Assembly: GCA_900550525.1 (NCBI GenBank) | Contig: URSN01000019.1 | Coordinates: forward strand, 1 to 21,243 | Direction: 5' to 3' | Source: an uncultured Eubacteriales bacterium | GTDB lineage: Bacteria; Bacillota; Clostridia; Christensenellales; CAG-138 | DNA length: 21,243 bases | Part shown: positions 8,878-17,447 of the stretch, one piece after another | Layout of the letters: each line of letters begins with the position of its first letter | How positions within the stretch are numbered: position 1 is the first letter of the stretch | Translations under genes and position numbers: made by a program | Notes under the pieces: generated by a model | The model's database searches: none | Seen by the model: the letters and a program-made list of their open reading frames with translations, nothing else | What the model was told of the DNA's origin: nothing

Positions 8878-10569
8878 TCAGCCGCCGAACAGGCCGGTGA
8901 TCCAGTCCCAGATGCGGGCAAAGAACCCGGGCTCCTCCTCCACCGGTTCCGGCGAGGGCGCGGGCGTGACGCGCGGGACGTAGACGCTGTCCGTCGTCAC
9001 GATGAAGCGCACCGAGCCCGTGGAGGCCGCCGGATCGCCGGAGAAGCTGGTATACGCCTCGGCCAGCGCCAGCATGGCGTCCTTGCGGTCGAGCGCGAGG
9101 GCGATGCCCTCGGTGCTCTCCACCAGTTCGTCCATCCCCTCGTTGCAGAAGCGCCTGAGGCCGCTCGCCAGGCTGCGCGCGCCGGAGGCGGAGCTCTCCA
9201 TCCCGCCGGCGATCTGCTCCTTGGCGGAGGCGAGGGACTGCACGCCGCTGTTGAGCTGGTTGGCAAGGTCCACGATCCGGTCGATGTCGGACAGCTGGCC
9301 CTTGAGCGCGACGAGCTCGCTGCGGATCTGCGCCAGCTCGTCATATGCGCCGCCGGTCTGGCTGTTCCAGGCGTCCTTGACGGCCGCGCGGACCTGCGCC
9401 TCGAGCTCCGGCGTGAGCGCGCCGCCGAGCGCGGCGATCACGGCGTCCGCCGCCGCGTCCGCGCTGCCGCCCTGCAGGCGGTCGATCAGCGAGATGGCCT
9501 CGTCGATGGAGGCGGTCAGCTTCTGCTGCATCTGCGCCGCGTCGAGCCCGGCCACGGCGGACGAGACCTCCCCGGCCAGGGACGCCATGCCGTCGGACAC
9601 CTCGGCGACCGCGTCCGAGAGCGTGCCGAGGCCGCCGGAGAGGCTCGACGCGCCGGAGGCGAGCTGCCCGGCCGAGTCGGCGCGCGTATCCACGCCGTCC
9701 ACCAGCTCGCGCAGGTCGTCCACGCGCTCGAGGTCCTTGGCGTCGACGATGTCCGGCATGACGATGGCCATGATGGAATCCAGCTCAAAGCCGGTCACGT
9801 CCGCCTCCAGGTGCAGGCCGTTGCTCAGCTCGTCCACCGGGTCGGTGTCGAGGTTGTGCGCAAGGCCGGGGAACGTGATCCCGATGACGGAGACGCTGCC
9901 CGCCTCCGAAAGGCTGTGCGCGTTGTCGCACGGCTCGGCGGAAAACCCGTCGTTGAGCGTGATGACCGTGATGACGCTCAGCGGCGTATACAGCGTGAGC
10001 GCGCCGCTGTCGGTCTCCACGGTGTTGCTCAGAAGGTTTTCATAGGTGATGTCGATGCCCACGCGGCCGCTCCTGCCCGCGAGCGCCTCCGGGTCGATGG
10101 GCGCGCCGTCGAGCGTATAGCTGACCTCCATGGTAAACGGCAGCGGATCGGCGGACGCGCCCTGGTAGCACACATCGTCCCCATCGGCATGGAAGGAGTA
10201 CGCGTCGCCCTGCTGCTCGGGGCTGTCGTTGGCCAGGACGTTGTGCACGTCCGTCAGGCGGGCGGTATCCGTGATCTCCGCGCGGCCGTCCGGGTAGACG
10301 ATGTACACGCTCGACAGCACCGACGATACCTCGCCCGTGGCCGCGGCCGTCACATAGACCGTCTCGCTGCGCTCGAGCGCCTCCGGCGCGGGCGACGGCG
10401 AGGCCGAGGCCGCGGCGGACGCACCGGGCGTTGACGCCGCCGCGGCGTCGGATGCAGGCGTGGCGTCGGGCACGGGCGTTTCCTCCGCCTGCGCCGCAAG
10501 CGCGCCGCAGGCCGGCAGCAGCAGCGCAAGCAGCAGCGCCGCCGCGCGCATGGCCCACCGTCTCATCAT
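8878..10569 (-). CDS. Secreted heptad-repeat protein linked to FtsX-type ABC exporter, function unknown
   Basis: A 563-aa exported protein. Residues 1-27 are a signal peptide; Cys21 after LLPA is a weak lipobox and an AxA-type site lies nearby, so lipoprotein or secreted form is open. Residues 28-65 are an Ala/Pro/Ser/Thr linker. Residues 68-275 are a beta-rich domain (SETVYVTAAATGEV, DDVCYQG, SYTLDGAPIDPEALAGRSGR). Residues 285-480 are helical with spaced Leu/Gly repeats (QLASGASSLSGGLGTLSDAV, SGARSLASGLRR). Residues 505-530 hold a conserved-looking YTSFSGD...GSVRFIVTTDSVY. A Pro/Glu linker and an amphipathic tail (FFARIWDWITGLFGG) end it. I recall similar uncharacterised clostridial proteins beside FtsX-type transporters, some annotated as YhgE/Pip-like heptad proteins. 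A strong GGAGGAGGT site lies inside the preceding 34-aa ORF, whose stop overlaps this start (ATGA). Confidence 0.85.
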   Translation of the reverse strand: MMRRWAMRAAALLLALLLPACGALAAQAEETPVPDATPASDAAAASTPGASAAASASPSPAPEALERSETVYVTAAATGEVSSVLSSVYIVYPDGRAEITDTARLTDVHNVLANDSPEQQGDAYSFHADGDDVCYQGASADPLPFTMEVSYTLDGAPIDPEALAGRSGRVGIDITYENLLSNTVETDSGALTLYTPLSVITVITLNDGFSAEPCDNAHSLSEAGSVSVIGITFPGLAHNLDTDPVDELSNGLHLEADVTGFELDSIMAIVMPDIVDAKDLERVDDLRELVDGVDTRADSAGQLASGASSLSGGLGTLSDAVAEVSDGMASLAGEVSSAVAGLDAAQMQQKLTASIDEAISLIDRLQGGSADAAADAVIAALGGALTPELEAQVRAAVKDAWNSQTGGAYDELAQIRSELVALKGQLSDIDRIVDLANQLNSGVQSLASAKEQIAGGMESSASGARSLASGLRRFCNEGMDELVESTEGIALALDRKDAMLALAEAYTSFSGDPAASTGSVRFIVTTDSVYVPRVTPAPSPEPVEEEPGFFARIWDWITGLFGG

Positions 10570-10670
10570 GCCGCACCTCCTCCGATGATCGCCGCAACGA
10601 GCCCTGCGCCGCCGCCCAGCAGGAACAGCAGCGCCAGTACGAGCCCGATGATCCGCACGCTTCTTTTCAT
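10566..10670 (-). CDS. 34-aa membrane micropeptide in ABC exporter operon
   Basis: A short ORF of 34 codons plus stop from ATG 10670, lying between the permease and the heptad protein. It starts MKRSVRIIG, has one continuous hydrophobic stretch (about residues 8-30, Leu/Gly/Ala/Ile) and ends IIGGGAA. Basic residues at 2, 3 and 6 suggest N-in topology. Its TGA (10568-10566) overlaps the next ATG in an ATGA arrangement, and the next gene's ribosome-binding site encodes its final glycines, so the two are coupled. A GGAG lies 11 bases before the start. It may be a small transporter subunit, or merely a translational coupler. I know no named family for it. Confidence 0.6.
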   Translation of the reverse strand: MKRSVRIIGLVLALLFLLGGGAGLVAAIIGGGAA

Positions 10671-10716
10671 GGTTGCGTTCACTCCATTTCCTGTCCGTCC
10701 GTTTGCCGCCGGAGCG

Positions 10717-13257
10717 TCACTCCGCGCTCTTGAGCGACTCCACCATGTCGATGGAGCGCACCTTGCGCCGCATCATCAGGTTGACGCCCAGCGAGAATAT
10801 GATGGTCAGCGCGAAGCTGTACACAAAGCTCAGCGGCTTGATGTCGCGCACGAACATGACCATATCCACCTCGCAGGTGATGATGACGAACTGATGCAGC
10901 ACGCGCCCGAGCACGAGGCCCAGCAGCGAGCCGATGACCGCGAGTGAATTGTTCTCGCGGAACACGTAGTCGTACATCTCCCGGTCGGTAAAGCCCAGCA
11001 CCTGGAGCGTGGCCAGCTCGCGGCGGCGCTCGGTGATGTTGATGTTCGTGAGGTTGAGCATGACCACAAACGCCAGCACGGCCGCCGAGAGGATGAGGAT
11101 GCCCACCACGTAGTTGAGCACGCTCAGGCTGTCCCAGATGGTGTCGAACATGTCGCTGAGGAACACGACGGTGTAAACGCGCGTGTCGCTCAGCAGCCGC
11201 TGTGCCCAGGCGTCCTGGTTGTCCTCGGTCAGCCCGTCGATGTTGGCGAGCACGCCGTTGTAGGTGAGCGTCTCGCCGGTCACGCGCTCATAGAGGGCGG
11301 GGGTGAAATACGCGTAGTGGTAGACGTAATTCTCCACCACCGCCGCGACCGGCACCTCGTATTCGGTCGAGCCGCTCTCCAGCAGCAGCGTATCCCCGGC
11401 GGAGAGGCCGTAGTTCTCCGCCAGCTTCTGCGTGATGACCACGCCCCCGTCCGTCAGCTCGACCGGGTTGCCATGCAGGTCGCGCAGCTGCACCAGCCGG
11501 GCAAAGGCCTCCGGGTCGTGCACGGCGAACATGTGCACCTCGGCCAGGTCCACGTCGCCGTCCTTCGCGCCGCCCTTGACGGTCTTGTCGTAGCAGAAGG
11601 CGACGTTTTGGATGGAGCCGTCGTTCTGCGCCTCGATCAGGGCGGAAAAATCCTCCGCCGGCATGGGGTCGTAGGTGTACGCCTGCACGTCCATGCTCCA
11701 GATCTGCTCGAACTGCTTATCCGCGATGCCGTAGATGGAGTCGGACAGGCCAAAGCCCGTGACCATCAGCGCGCAGCTGCCCGCGATGCCGACCACGCTC
11801 ATCCAGAAGCGCTTCTTGTAGCGGATGAGGTTGCGCACGGTGACCTTGGCGGTGAAGTTCAGCCGCTTCCAGAGCCACGGGATGCGCTCAAAGATGATGC
11901 GCTTGCCGGGCTTGGGCGACTTGGGCCGCATGAGCGAGGCGGGCACCTCGCGCAGCGTCGCCACGCTCGCCATGGCGGCGGCCAGCGTGATGCAGCCCAT
12001 GACCGCCAATATGGACACGGACGCGATATCCGCCCAGTACGGCGTCTGGAAATCCGGCAGGCGGTACATGATCGCATAGGCCGAGCCGATGACCGTCGGG
12101 AACAGCCAGAAGCCCAGCAGGCTGCCCAGCACGCTGCCGAACAGGCTGGCGATGACCGCATACATCAGGTATTGCAGCACGATGGCGCCCTGCGAGTAGC
12201 CCAGCGCCTTGAGCGTGCCCATCTGCACGCGCTGCTCCTCAACCATGCGCGTCATCGTCGTGAGCGCGACGAGCACCGCCACGAGCAGGAAGAACAGCGG
12301 GAAGAACGTGCCGACCGCCGAGATGCGGTCCGTATTGGCGGAATAGTCCGCATAGCCGGGGCTCGTGCTGCGCGTCTGCACATACCAGGTGGCCTCGGTC
12401 GTGTCGCCGTACGCCTCGATGCGCTGCACGACCTCGTCCACGAGGCGCTCGTATTCCTCGCTGAAGCAGTTGAGCTCCTGCGCGCCGGCAACGGCGATCT
12501 CCACCTGCGTATAGCGCGCGGCGAACATGGCCATCATGGGCATGCGCGAGCCGAGCTTTGCGATGGCGTTGCCGGAGGCGTAGGCAAACCCGTCGCTCTT
12601 GCCGCTGCCGATGGTGCTCGTGCCGCGGTCGAACGTGGAGATATAGCGCGCGGACTCGACAAAGCCCGTCACATACAGCTCCACCGTGCCGCCGGAGGTG
12701 GTCAGCGTCACGCTGTCGCCGATGGCAAAGCCGCGGTCAGCGAGCTGGCTGTCGAGCGCGATCTCGTGGTCGTCCTCCGGCAGGCGGCCGGAGATCACAT
12801 CGAGCCTGTCGAGATGGTCGCCGCCATCGTCAATGCCGTAATCCGGCAGGATGGTGAACGACATGGGATACTCGAGCAGCTCCGGGAACGGCAGCGAGAT
12901 CAGGTGCAGGTTGATCTCCGTATCGCCGCCGTCGGTGCGCTGCATCATCGCATCCGCCGTGAGCACGGGCTCCACGGCCTCCACGCCGGGAATCTCCTCG
13001 AGCGCGTGGATATCGTCCGCAGTCAGACCGGCGGTGGACAGAGCGGTGATATCCGGCAGGCGCGATTTGTCCAGATAGGCGTCGGCGGTCACCTTCATGT
13101 CCGGCCCCGCGGCGCGGATGCCGGTGAAAAACGCCACGCCGATGGCGGCGATGCCGAAGATGGAGAGCGCGCGCATGAGCGTGTGCCGGATCTCCCGCAG
13201 GAGATTCAGCCACAGATACCGCGTCTTTAAGCCCCTTCTGCGTCCGCTGCGTGCCAT
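10717..13257 (-). CDS. FtsX/MacB-type ABC transporter permease, duplicated FtsX domains
   Basis: An 846-aa permease of the type VII (MacB/LolC/FtsX) exporter class. It has a cytoplasmic RYLWLNLLREIRHTLMRALS entry helix and TM1 at about 29-50, then an extracellular domain (52-310). TMs at about 315-335, 358-388 and 409-432 carry an FtsX motif (TRMVEEQRVQMGTLKALGYS). A second copy begins at about 467 (AKVTVRNLIRYKKRFWMSVVG), with a second extracellular domain (510-705) and TMs at about 712-736, 770-795 and 808-830, with NITERRRELATLQVLGF. This eight-TM duplicated form is common in Gram-positives. It starts one base after the ATPase stop. Such proteins move no substrate through the membrane but transmit ATPase motion to extracellular partners; the secreted protein of this operon is the likely partner (inference). 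Confidence 0.93.
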   Translation of the reverse strand: MARSGRRRGLKTRYLWLNLLREIRHTLMRALSIFGIAAIGVAFFTGIRAAGPDMKVTADAYLDKSRLPDITALSTAGLTADDIHALEEIPGVEAVEPVLTADAMMQRTDGGDTEINLHLISLPFPELLEYPMSFTILPDYGIDDGGDHLDRLDVISGRLPEDDHEIALDSQLADRGFAIGDSVTLTTSGGTVELYVTGFVESARYISTFDRGTSTIGSGKSDGFAYASGNAIAKLGSRMPMMAMFAARYTQVEIAVAGAQELNCFSEEYERLVDEVVQRIEAYGDTTEATWYVQTRSTSPGYADYSANTDRISAVGTFFPLFFLLVAVLVALTTMTRMVEEQRVQMGTLKALGYSQGAIVLQYLMYAVIASLFGSVLGSLLGFWLFPTVIGSAYAIMYRLPDFQTPYWADIASVSILAVMGCITLAAAMASVATLREVPASLMRPKSPKPGKRIIFERIPWLWKRLNFTAKVTVRNLIRYKKRFWMSVVGIAGSCALMVTGFGLSDSIYGIADKQFEQIWSMDVQAYTYDPMPAEDFSALIEAQNDGSIQNVAFCYDKTVKGGAKDGDVDLAEVHMFAVHDPEAFARLVQLRDLHGNPVELTDGGVVITQKLAENYGLSAGDTLLLESGSTEYEVPVAAVVENYVYHYAYFTPALYERVTGETLTYNGVLANIDGLTEDNQDAWAQRLLSDTRVYTVVFLSDMFDTIWDSLSVLNYVVGILILSAAVLAFVVMLNLTNINITERRRELATLQVLGFTDREMYDYVFRENNSLAVIGSLLGLVLGRVLHQFVIITCEVDMVMFVRDIKPLSFVYSFALTIIFSLGVNLMMRRKVRSIDMVESLKSAE

Positions 13258-13258
13258 A

Positions 13259-13960
13259 TTACCACTCGATCTCGCTGATGGACACGGGCTTGTCGTTGAG
13301 ATACTGCTCGGAGATCGTGCCGTTCTTCACGCGGATCACGCGGTCGGCCATGGGCATGAGCGCGGCGTTGTGCGTGATGATGATGACGGTCATGCCCTGC
13401 TTGCGGCAGGTATCCTGCAAGAGCGTGAGCACCTGCTTGCCCGTCTGATAGTCGAGCGCGCCGGTCGGCTCGTCGCACAGCATGAGCTTGGGGTTTTTCG
13501 CCAGCGCGCGCGCGATGGACACGCGCTGCTGCTCGCCGCCGGAGAGCTGCGCCGGGAAATTCTGCATCCGCTCGCGCAGGCCCACCTGCTCGAGCACCTG
13601 CTCCGCCGGCAGCGGCTCCTTGCAGATCTGCGCCGCCAGCTCGACGTTCTCAAGCGCCGTCAGGTTCTGCACGAGGTTGTAAAACTGGAACACAAAGCCC
13701 ACCACGCTGCGGCGGTAGAGCGTGAGCTCGCGCTTGCCGTACTGCTCCACATGCGCGCCGTCCACGATCACCTCGCCGCTGGTGGCGCTGTCCATGCCGC
13801 CCAGGATGTTCAAAAGCGTCGTCTTGCCCGCGCCGGACGGGCCGACGACCACGCACAGCTCGCCCTTTTCCACCTGGAAGGTCACGCCGCTGAGCGCGTC
13901 GATCACGACCTCGCCCATGTGGTATTGCTTTTTGACGTCCCGCATTTCGATATATGCCAT
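13259..13960 (-). CDS. ABC transporter ATPase (LolD/MacB type)
   Basis: A 233-aa ATPase with all motifs intact: Walker [12 protein letters not shown] near residue 40, Q-loop in [11 protein letters not shown], signature [17 protein letters not shown], Walker [13 protein letters not shown] and the switch His in [10 protein letters not shown]. The [18 protein letters not shown] stretch after the Q-loop and PTGALD are typical of the LolD/MacB/FtsE class that pairs with FtsX-fold permeases. ATG at 13960 is preceded by GAGG. It is the first gene of the four-gene operon and drives the permease that follows one base after its stop. Confidence 0.97.
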   Translation of the reverse strand: MAYIEMRDVKKQYHMGEVVIDALSGVTFQVEKGELCVVVGPSGAGKTTLLNILGGMDSATSGEVIVDGAHVEQYGKRELTLYRRSVVGFVFQFYNLVQNLTALENVELAAQICKEPLPAEQVLEQVGLRERMQNFPAQLSGGEQQRVSIARALAKNPKLMLCDEPTGALDYQTGKQVLTLLQDTCRKQGMTVIIITHNAALMPMADRVIRVKNGTISEQYLNDKPVSISEIEW

Positions 13961-13992
13961 CCCGAAACCTCTGCCGCAGTACTTACGATATT

Positions 13993-14021
13993 ACTATAGC
14001 GTTCTTTCCGCCGCCGTGCAA
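13993..14021 (-). promoter_or_regulatory. SigA-type promoter of the FtsX exporter operon
   Basis: On the minus strand TTGCAC (14021-14016), 17 bases, TATAGT (13998-13993). The predicted leader to ATG 13960 is about 25 nt. No operator-like palindrome is obvious and no regulator or two-component gene is adjacent, so control of this operon is not visible. Confidence 0.75.
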
Positions 14022-14110
14022 GAGCGCGCGGCAGGTTTTCAAACAAACTTCACTTTCCAGGACGGTTCTGCCACAATCGCCGCGCCGGCCATGACCGGCC
14101 CCAAACGAAC

Positions 14111-14143
14111 GCCGCCCGCGCGGGCGGTTGCCCGGCGGGCGGC
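14111..14143 (-). terminator. Possible terminator downstream of the PpiC gene
   Basis: Inverted repeat GCCGCCCGC (14111-14119) with GCGGGCGGC (14135-14143); alternative pairings within the GC-rich loop are possible. Downstream on the minus strand only GTTCGTTT follows, a poor U-tract, so efficiency is doubtful. Confidence 0.4.
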
Positions 14144-14181
14144 GGCTGCCTTTTGCGGGATCTGCCTGGCGGGCCGCGCCG

Positions 14182-15306
14182 TCAGCGGACGGTGCGGTAC
14201 AGCTCCTCATAGCGCGTGACGAGCGACTCGTCCGCCATCCACGCGTCCATCACCTCGGTGTAATGTTCGGACTTGGCGAGGCTGGTGAAATACTCGTCCA
14301 GCGTCTCCTTCTCCTCGTCGTACGCGATCTCGCGCGAACGCTCGGCGCGCAGGCGCTTGATGATGTGAAAGCCGCTCGTGGTCTCCACCACGGGCGAGAT
14401 GTCGCCGTCGTTCTCCAGCGCGAGCGCCGCCTCGAGGAACTCCTCGAGATAGTTGGCGCCCTCGCCGACCAGATAGCCGTCGGCGTTGGCCTCGTCGGCC
14501 ATGCCGGGATCGGTGTTGTACTGGTTGAGGAGCGTCTCAAAATCCTCGCCCTCCATCAGGCGCGTCAACAGCTCGTTGGCCGTCTCCTCGTCCTCCACGA
14601 GGATCTGGCGCACGCGGATGAAGCCCTCCGGAATGTACAGCGGGATGCAGTTGTTGCCGTAGGCCGCGTACAGGTCGTAGGTGAAATAGGAAGCGGGCGA
14701 CTCGTCGAAGAGGTCCTTCTGCACCTTGAGCTCCTCCTCGTACATGTCGTACAGCTCCTCCTCCGTGGGCTCGACCTCGGCAAAGATGCGGTTTTGCATC
14801 TTCTCGATGATCATGTTGTTGCGCGCGCTGTCGATGTACGACTGCTTGGCCTCGGAGACGGTCATGCCGTTGCTCACGAGCGTATCGGTGAGCAGCTTGT
14901 TGGCATAGGCGCGCACGTCGGTCGCGCCGGCCTGCTCCGCCTGCTCCAGAAAGCTGTCGTAGAACGAATCGTAGTCGGCCTGCCCGTCGGCGACGGCCTC
15001 GGCCTCCTCCTCCTCGCTCAGCGTCACGCCCGCCTGCTCCGCCTGGTAGAGCAGCATCTCGGTCTGGATGAGCGAGTTGATCACATCGTCCTGGTACGCC
15101 TCCACGCCCTCGTCGGTGGTCAGGTCGTAATAGATCGACGCGTAGGTCAGGCTGTTGAGATAGGCGTTTTTGAACAGCTGCATCGTGATCTCGCGGTCGC
15201 CCACGCGGGCGGCGACGCGCTCGTCCTGCGCCGCGCAGCCGGCGCGCGCCGCGGCGGCGAGCAGCAGGGCCGCCAGCAGCGCGCAGGTACGGAACATACG
15301 CTTCAT
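14182..15306 (-). CDS. Secreted peptidyl-prolyl isomerase, PpiC/PrsA-SurA type
   Basis: A 374-aa extracytoplasmic foldase. Residues 1-23 are a signal peptide. ARAGC could be a lipobox, but Arg at -3 is unusual and an AxA site overlaps, so anchoring is uncertain. Residues 30-220 form a SurA-like helical chaperone region rich in Glu and Asp. Residues 228-320 are the parvulin domain (FIRVRQILVEDEETANELL, GEDFETLLNQYNTDPG, VVETTSGFHIIKRL). A C-terminal helical segment closes the chaperone region. I chose ATG 15306 because GAGGTG lies at the right distance; an in-frame GTG at 15315 falls inside that ribosome-binding site. It is transcribed from its own promoter (15339-15368) and likely helps fold exported proteins outside the membrane. 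Confidence 0.92.
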   Translation of the reverse strand: MKRMFRTCALLAALLLAAAARAGCAAQDERVAARVGDREITMQLFKNAYLNSLTYASIYYDLTTDEGVEAYQDDVINSLIQTEMLLYQAEQAGVTLSEEEEAEAVADGQADYDSFYDSFLEQAEQAGATDVRAYANKLLTDTLVSNGMTVSEAKQSYIDSARNNMIIEKMQNRIFAEVEPTEEELYDMYEEELKVQKDLFDESPASYFTYDLYAAYGNNCIPLYIPEGFIRVRQILVEDEETANELLTRLMEGEDFETLLNQYNTDPGMADEANADGYLVGEGANYLEEFLEAALALENDGDISPVVETTSGFHIIKRLRAERSREIAYDEEKETLDEYFTSLAKSEHYTEVMDAWMADESLVTRYEELYRTVR

Positions 15307-15338
15307 AGCATTCACCTCATGCGTTACTTAACCGCAAC

Positions 15339-15368
15339 ATTATACAGTTTGCGGGGCGGGCTTGTCAA
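15339..15368 (-). promoter_or_regulatory. SigA promoter of the PpiC gene
   Basis: On the minus strand a perfect TTGACA (15368-15363) and perfect TATAAT (15344-15339), 18 bases apart. It starts only 10 bases beyond the stop of the HAD gene, so it is independent of the proA-HAD unit, although read-through is possible because no terminator is seen between them. Confidence 0.88.
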
Positions 15369-15378
15369 CGCCGGGCGT

Positions 15379-16176
15379 TCAGAGCACATGCTCCTCGATG
15401 AACGCGGCCACGCCGTCGTCCTCGCAGGCGGGGACGACGAGATCCGCGGCGGCGAGCACCTCCGGCGTGCTGTTGGCCACGGCCACGCCCCAGCCCGCCC
15501 ATTCGATCATGCTCAGGTCGAGCGTGCTGTCCCCGATGGCGGCCACGTCCGCCCGCGCAACGCCGCGCATGGCCGCCAGCTCCGCAAGCGCCGCTCCCTT
15601 GGACACGTCCACGCCGTTGATCTCGATGAAGCCCGGCTGCGAGATCGTCACCGCCGCGCGGCCGGCAAGCGCCTCGGCGATGCGGTCGCGGTATGCGGGC
15701 GCGAGCTCCGGCTCGGCATAGGCCAGCACCTTGGGGATGTGCTCGTGGCGCATCCGCCTCAGCTCCGGTTCGATGCGCCAGGGCAGGTCGGTGCGCGCGC
15801 AGTAATAGCGGAAAAAGTCGCAGTCGCGCTCGGTCACGACGGTGTCGCCCTCGAAGATCTGCACATGGATGCCCAGCGCGTGCGCCGCCTCCAGCGCGTC
15901 CGATACGAGGCCGGCGTCGAGCGCGTGGATCTTCAGCGGCTCGCCGGAGGGCGAGTGCACGATCATCGCGCCGCCGTACTGGATGGTCGGCCCGTCGATC
16001 GCCAGCGCGCGCCAGATGCGGCGGCTTGAGAGAAAGCCGCGGCCGGTCGCGATGGTGACGAACACGCCCTTTTCCTGCGCGGCGCGGATGGCCGCCATGT
16101 TGCGCGCGCTGATGACGTCCTTTTTCGAGGTGAGCGTCAGGTCGATATCGAGCGCGATGAGTCGGATGCCGTCCAT
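15379..16176 (-). CDS. HAD-superfamily phosphatase, Cof type (IIB cap)
   Basis: A 265-aa cytosolic phosphatase. Motif I is LDIDLTLT near residue 9 (DxDxT kept, with Leu in place of the usual Gly). Motif II is TIATGR at about 41-46, motif III is the Lys in VDVSKGAALAEL, and motif IV is IGDSTLDLSMIEWAG (GDSxxD). A Cof-type alpha/beta cap lies between (about 85-190). ATG 16176 has AAGGAGG and lies 12 bases after the proA stop, so the two are likely co-transcribed. Substrates of this family are sugar phosphates, nucleotides or other small phosphomonoesters; which one cannot be told here. Confidence 0.92.
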   Translation of the reverse strand: MDGIRLIALDIDLTLTSKKDVISARNMAAIRAAQEKGVFVTIATGRGFLSSRRIWRALAIDGPTIQYGGAMIVHSPSGEPLKIHALDAGLVSDALEAAHALGIHVQIFEGDTVVTERDCDFFRYYCARTDLPWRIEPELRRMRHEHIPKVLAYAEPELAPAYRDRIAEALAGRAAVTISQPGFIEINGVDVSKGAALAELAAMRGVARADVAAIGDSTLDLSMIEWAGWGVAVANSTPEVLAAADLVVPACEDDGVAAFIEEHVL

Positions 16177-16187
16177 ACGCGCCTCCT

Positions 16188-17429
16188 TCAGCGGACCTGG
16201 CCCGCGCCGCGCACGACGTATTTCACGCTCGTGAGCTCGTGCAGCCCCATCGGCCCGCGCGCGTGCAGCTTCTGCGTGCTGATGCCGATCTCCGCGCCAA
16301 AGCCGAACTCCTCCCCGTCGGTAAAGCGCGTGGAGGCGTTGACATAGACCGCCGCCGCGTCCACGGCGCTGAGGAAGCGCTCGGCCGTCGGGATGTGCTC
16401 GGTCACGATACATTCGCTGTGGTGCGTGCCGTAGCGGTTGATGTGCGCGATCGCCTCCTCCACACCGGAGACGACGCGCACGGCGAGGATGTAATCCCCG
16501 TATTCGGCCGACCAGTCCTCCTCCGTCGCGGGCAGCGCCTGCGGCAGGATGGCGCAGGCGCGCGGGCAGCCGCGCAGCTCGGTCGCATGCGCCGCCTCGA
16601 GCGCGGCGGCGATGGCCGGCAGCGCGCGCGCGGCGATTTCCTCGTGTACCAGCAGCGTTTCGCAGGCGTTGCACACCGAGGGGCGGGAGCATTTTGCGTT
16701 GGCGACGATGGCGGCGGCCATCGGGATATCGGCCGCGGTGTCCACATAGGTGTGGCACACGCCCGCGCCCGTCTCGATGACCGGGACGCTGGCCGTCTCC
16801 ACCACGGAGCGGATGAGCCCCGCGCCGCCGCGGGGGATCAGCACGTCGAGATAGCCGTTGAGACGCATCATCTGCGCGGCCGTCTCGCGCGATGGGTCGC
16901 GCACCAGCTGCACCGCGCCCGCGGGCAGGTGCGCCTCAGCCGCGGCGGACAGGCAGTCCACCACGGCGCAGTTGGTCAAAAGCGCCTCCGAGCCGCCGCG
17001 CAGCAGGCAGGCGTTTGCGCTCTTGAGGCACAGGCCCGCCGCGTCCGCAGTGACGTTGGGCCGCGCCTCATAGATGATGCCGACCACGCCGATGGGCACG
17101 CGCCGTTTCTCGATGGACAGGCCGTTGGGCCGCCGTATGACCGCGTCCGCCCCGCCGACCGGGTCCGGCAGCGCCGCGACCTTGCGCAGGCCGTTCGCCA
17201 TGCCGGCGATGCGCGCGGGGGAAAGCGCCAGCCGGTCCAGCAGCGCTTCGCGCCGGCCGGCCGCGCGTGCGGCGGCCAGGTCCTGCGCGTTGGCGGCAAG
17301 GATCGCTTCCGCGCCCGCCTCCAGCGCGTCCGCCATGGCGAGCAGCGCGCCGTCGCGCGCGCGCGTATCGGTTGTCAACAGCTCATAGGATGCAGCCCTG
17401 GCGCGCTGCGCCTGTTCAAGAAGTGTCAT
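16188..17429 (-). CDS. proA: Glutamate-5-semialdehyde dehydrogenase (gamma-glutamyl phosphate reductase)
   Basis: The second step of proline synthesis: NADPH-dependent reduction of gamma-glutamyl phosphate to glutamate-5-semialdehyde. The 413-aa protein is the usual length and matches ProA end to end: LEQAQRARAASYELL, RRVPIGVVGIIYEARPNVTA, SANACLLRGGSEAL, VLIPRGGAGLI, HTYVD, the catalytic-Cys region SVCNACETLLVH, and FGFGAEIGISTQKLHARGPM. I chose ATG 17429 with GGAGG 10 bases upstream; a longer in-frame start reaches back into the promoter. proB, normally its neighbour, is absent from this window. The HAD gene follows closely. The promoter carries two copies of a palindrome (17448-17471), suggesting dedicated control. 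Confidence 0.98.
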   Translation of the reverse strand: MTLLEQAQRARAASYELLTTDTRARDGALLAMADALEAGAEAILAANAQDLAAARAAGRREALLDRLALSPARIAGMANGLRKVAALPDPVGGADAVIRRPNGLSIEKRRVPIGVVGIIYEARPNVTADAAGLCLKSANACLLRGGSEALLTNCAVVDCLSAAAEAHLPAGAVQLVRDPSRETAAQMMRLNGYLDVLIPRGGAGLIRSVVETASVPVIETGAGVCHTYVDTAADIPMAAAIVANAKCSRPSVCNACETLLVHEEIAARALPAIAAALEAAHATELRGCPRACAILPQALPATEEDWSAEYGDYILAVRVVSGVEEAIAHINRYGTHHSECIVTEHIPTAERFLSAVDAAAVYVNASTRFTDGEEFGFGAEIGISTQKLHARGPMGLHELTSVKYVVRGAGQVR

Positions 17430-17447
17430 CGTCTGCCGCCCTCCGGT

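Noticed and set aside
14128..16029. A 633-aa plus-strand frame opposite the PpiC and HAD genes, and similar 570-640 aa frames opposite groESL, the heptad protein and the permease
   Set aside because: Each runs antisense to a recognised family, lacks a ribosome-binding site and has biased composition.
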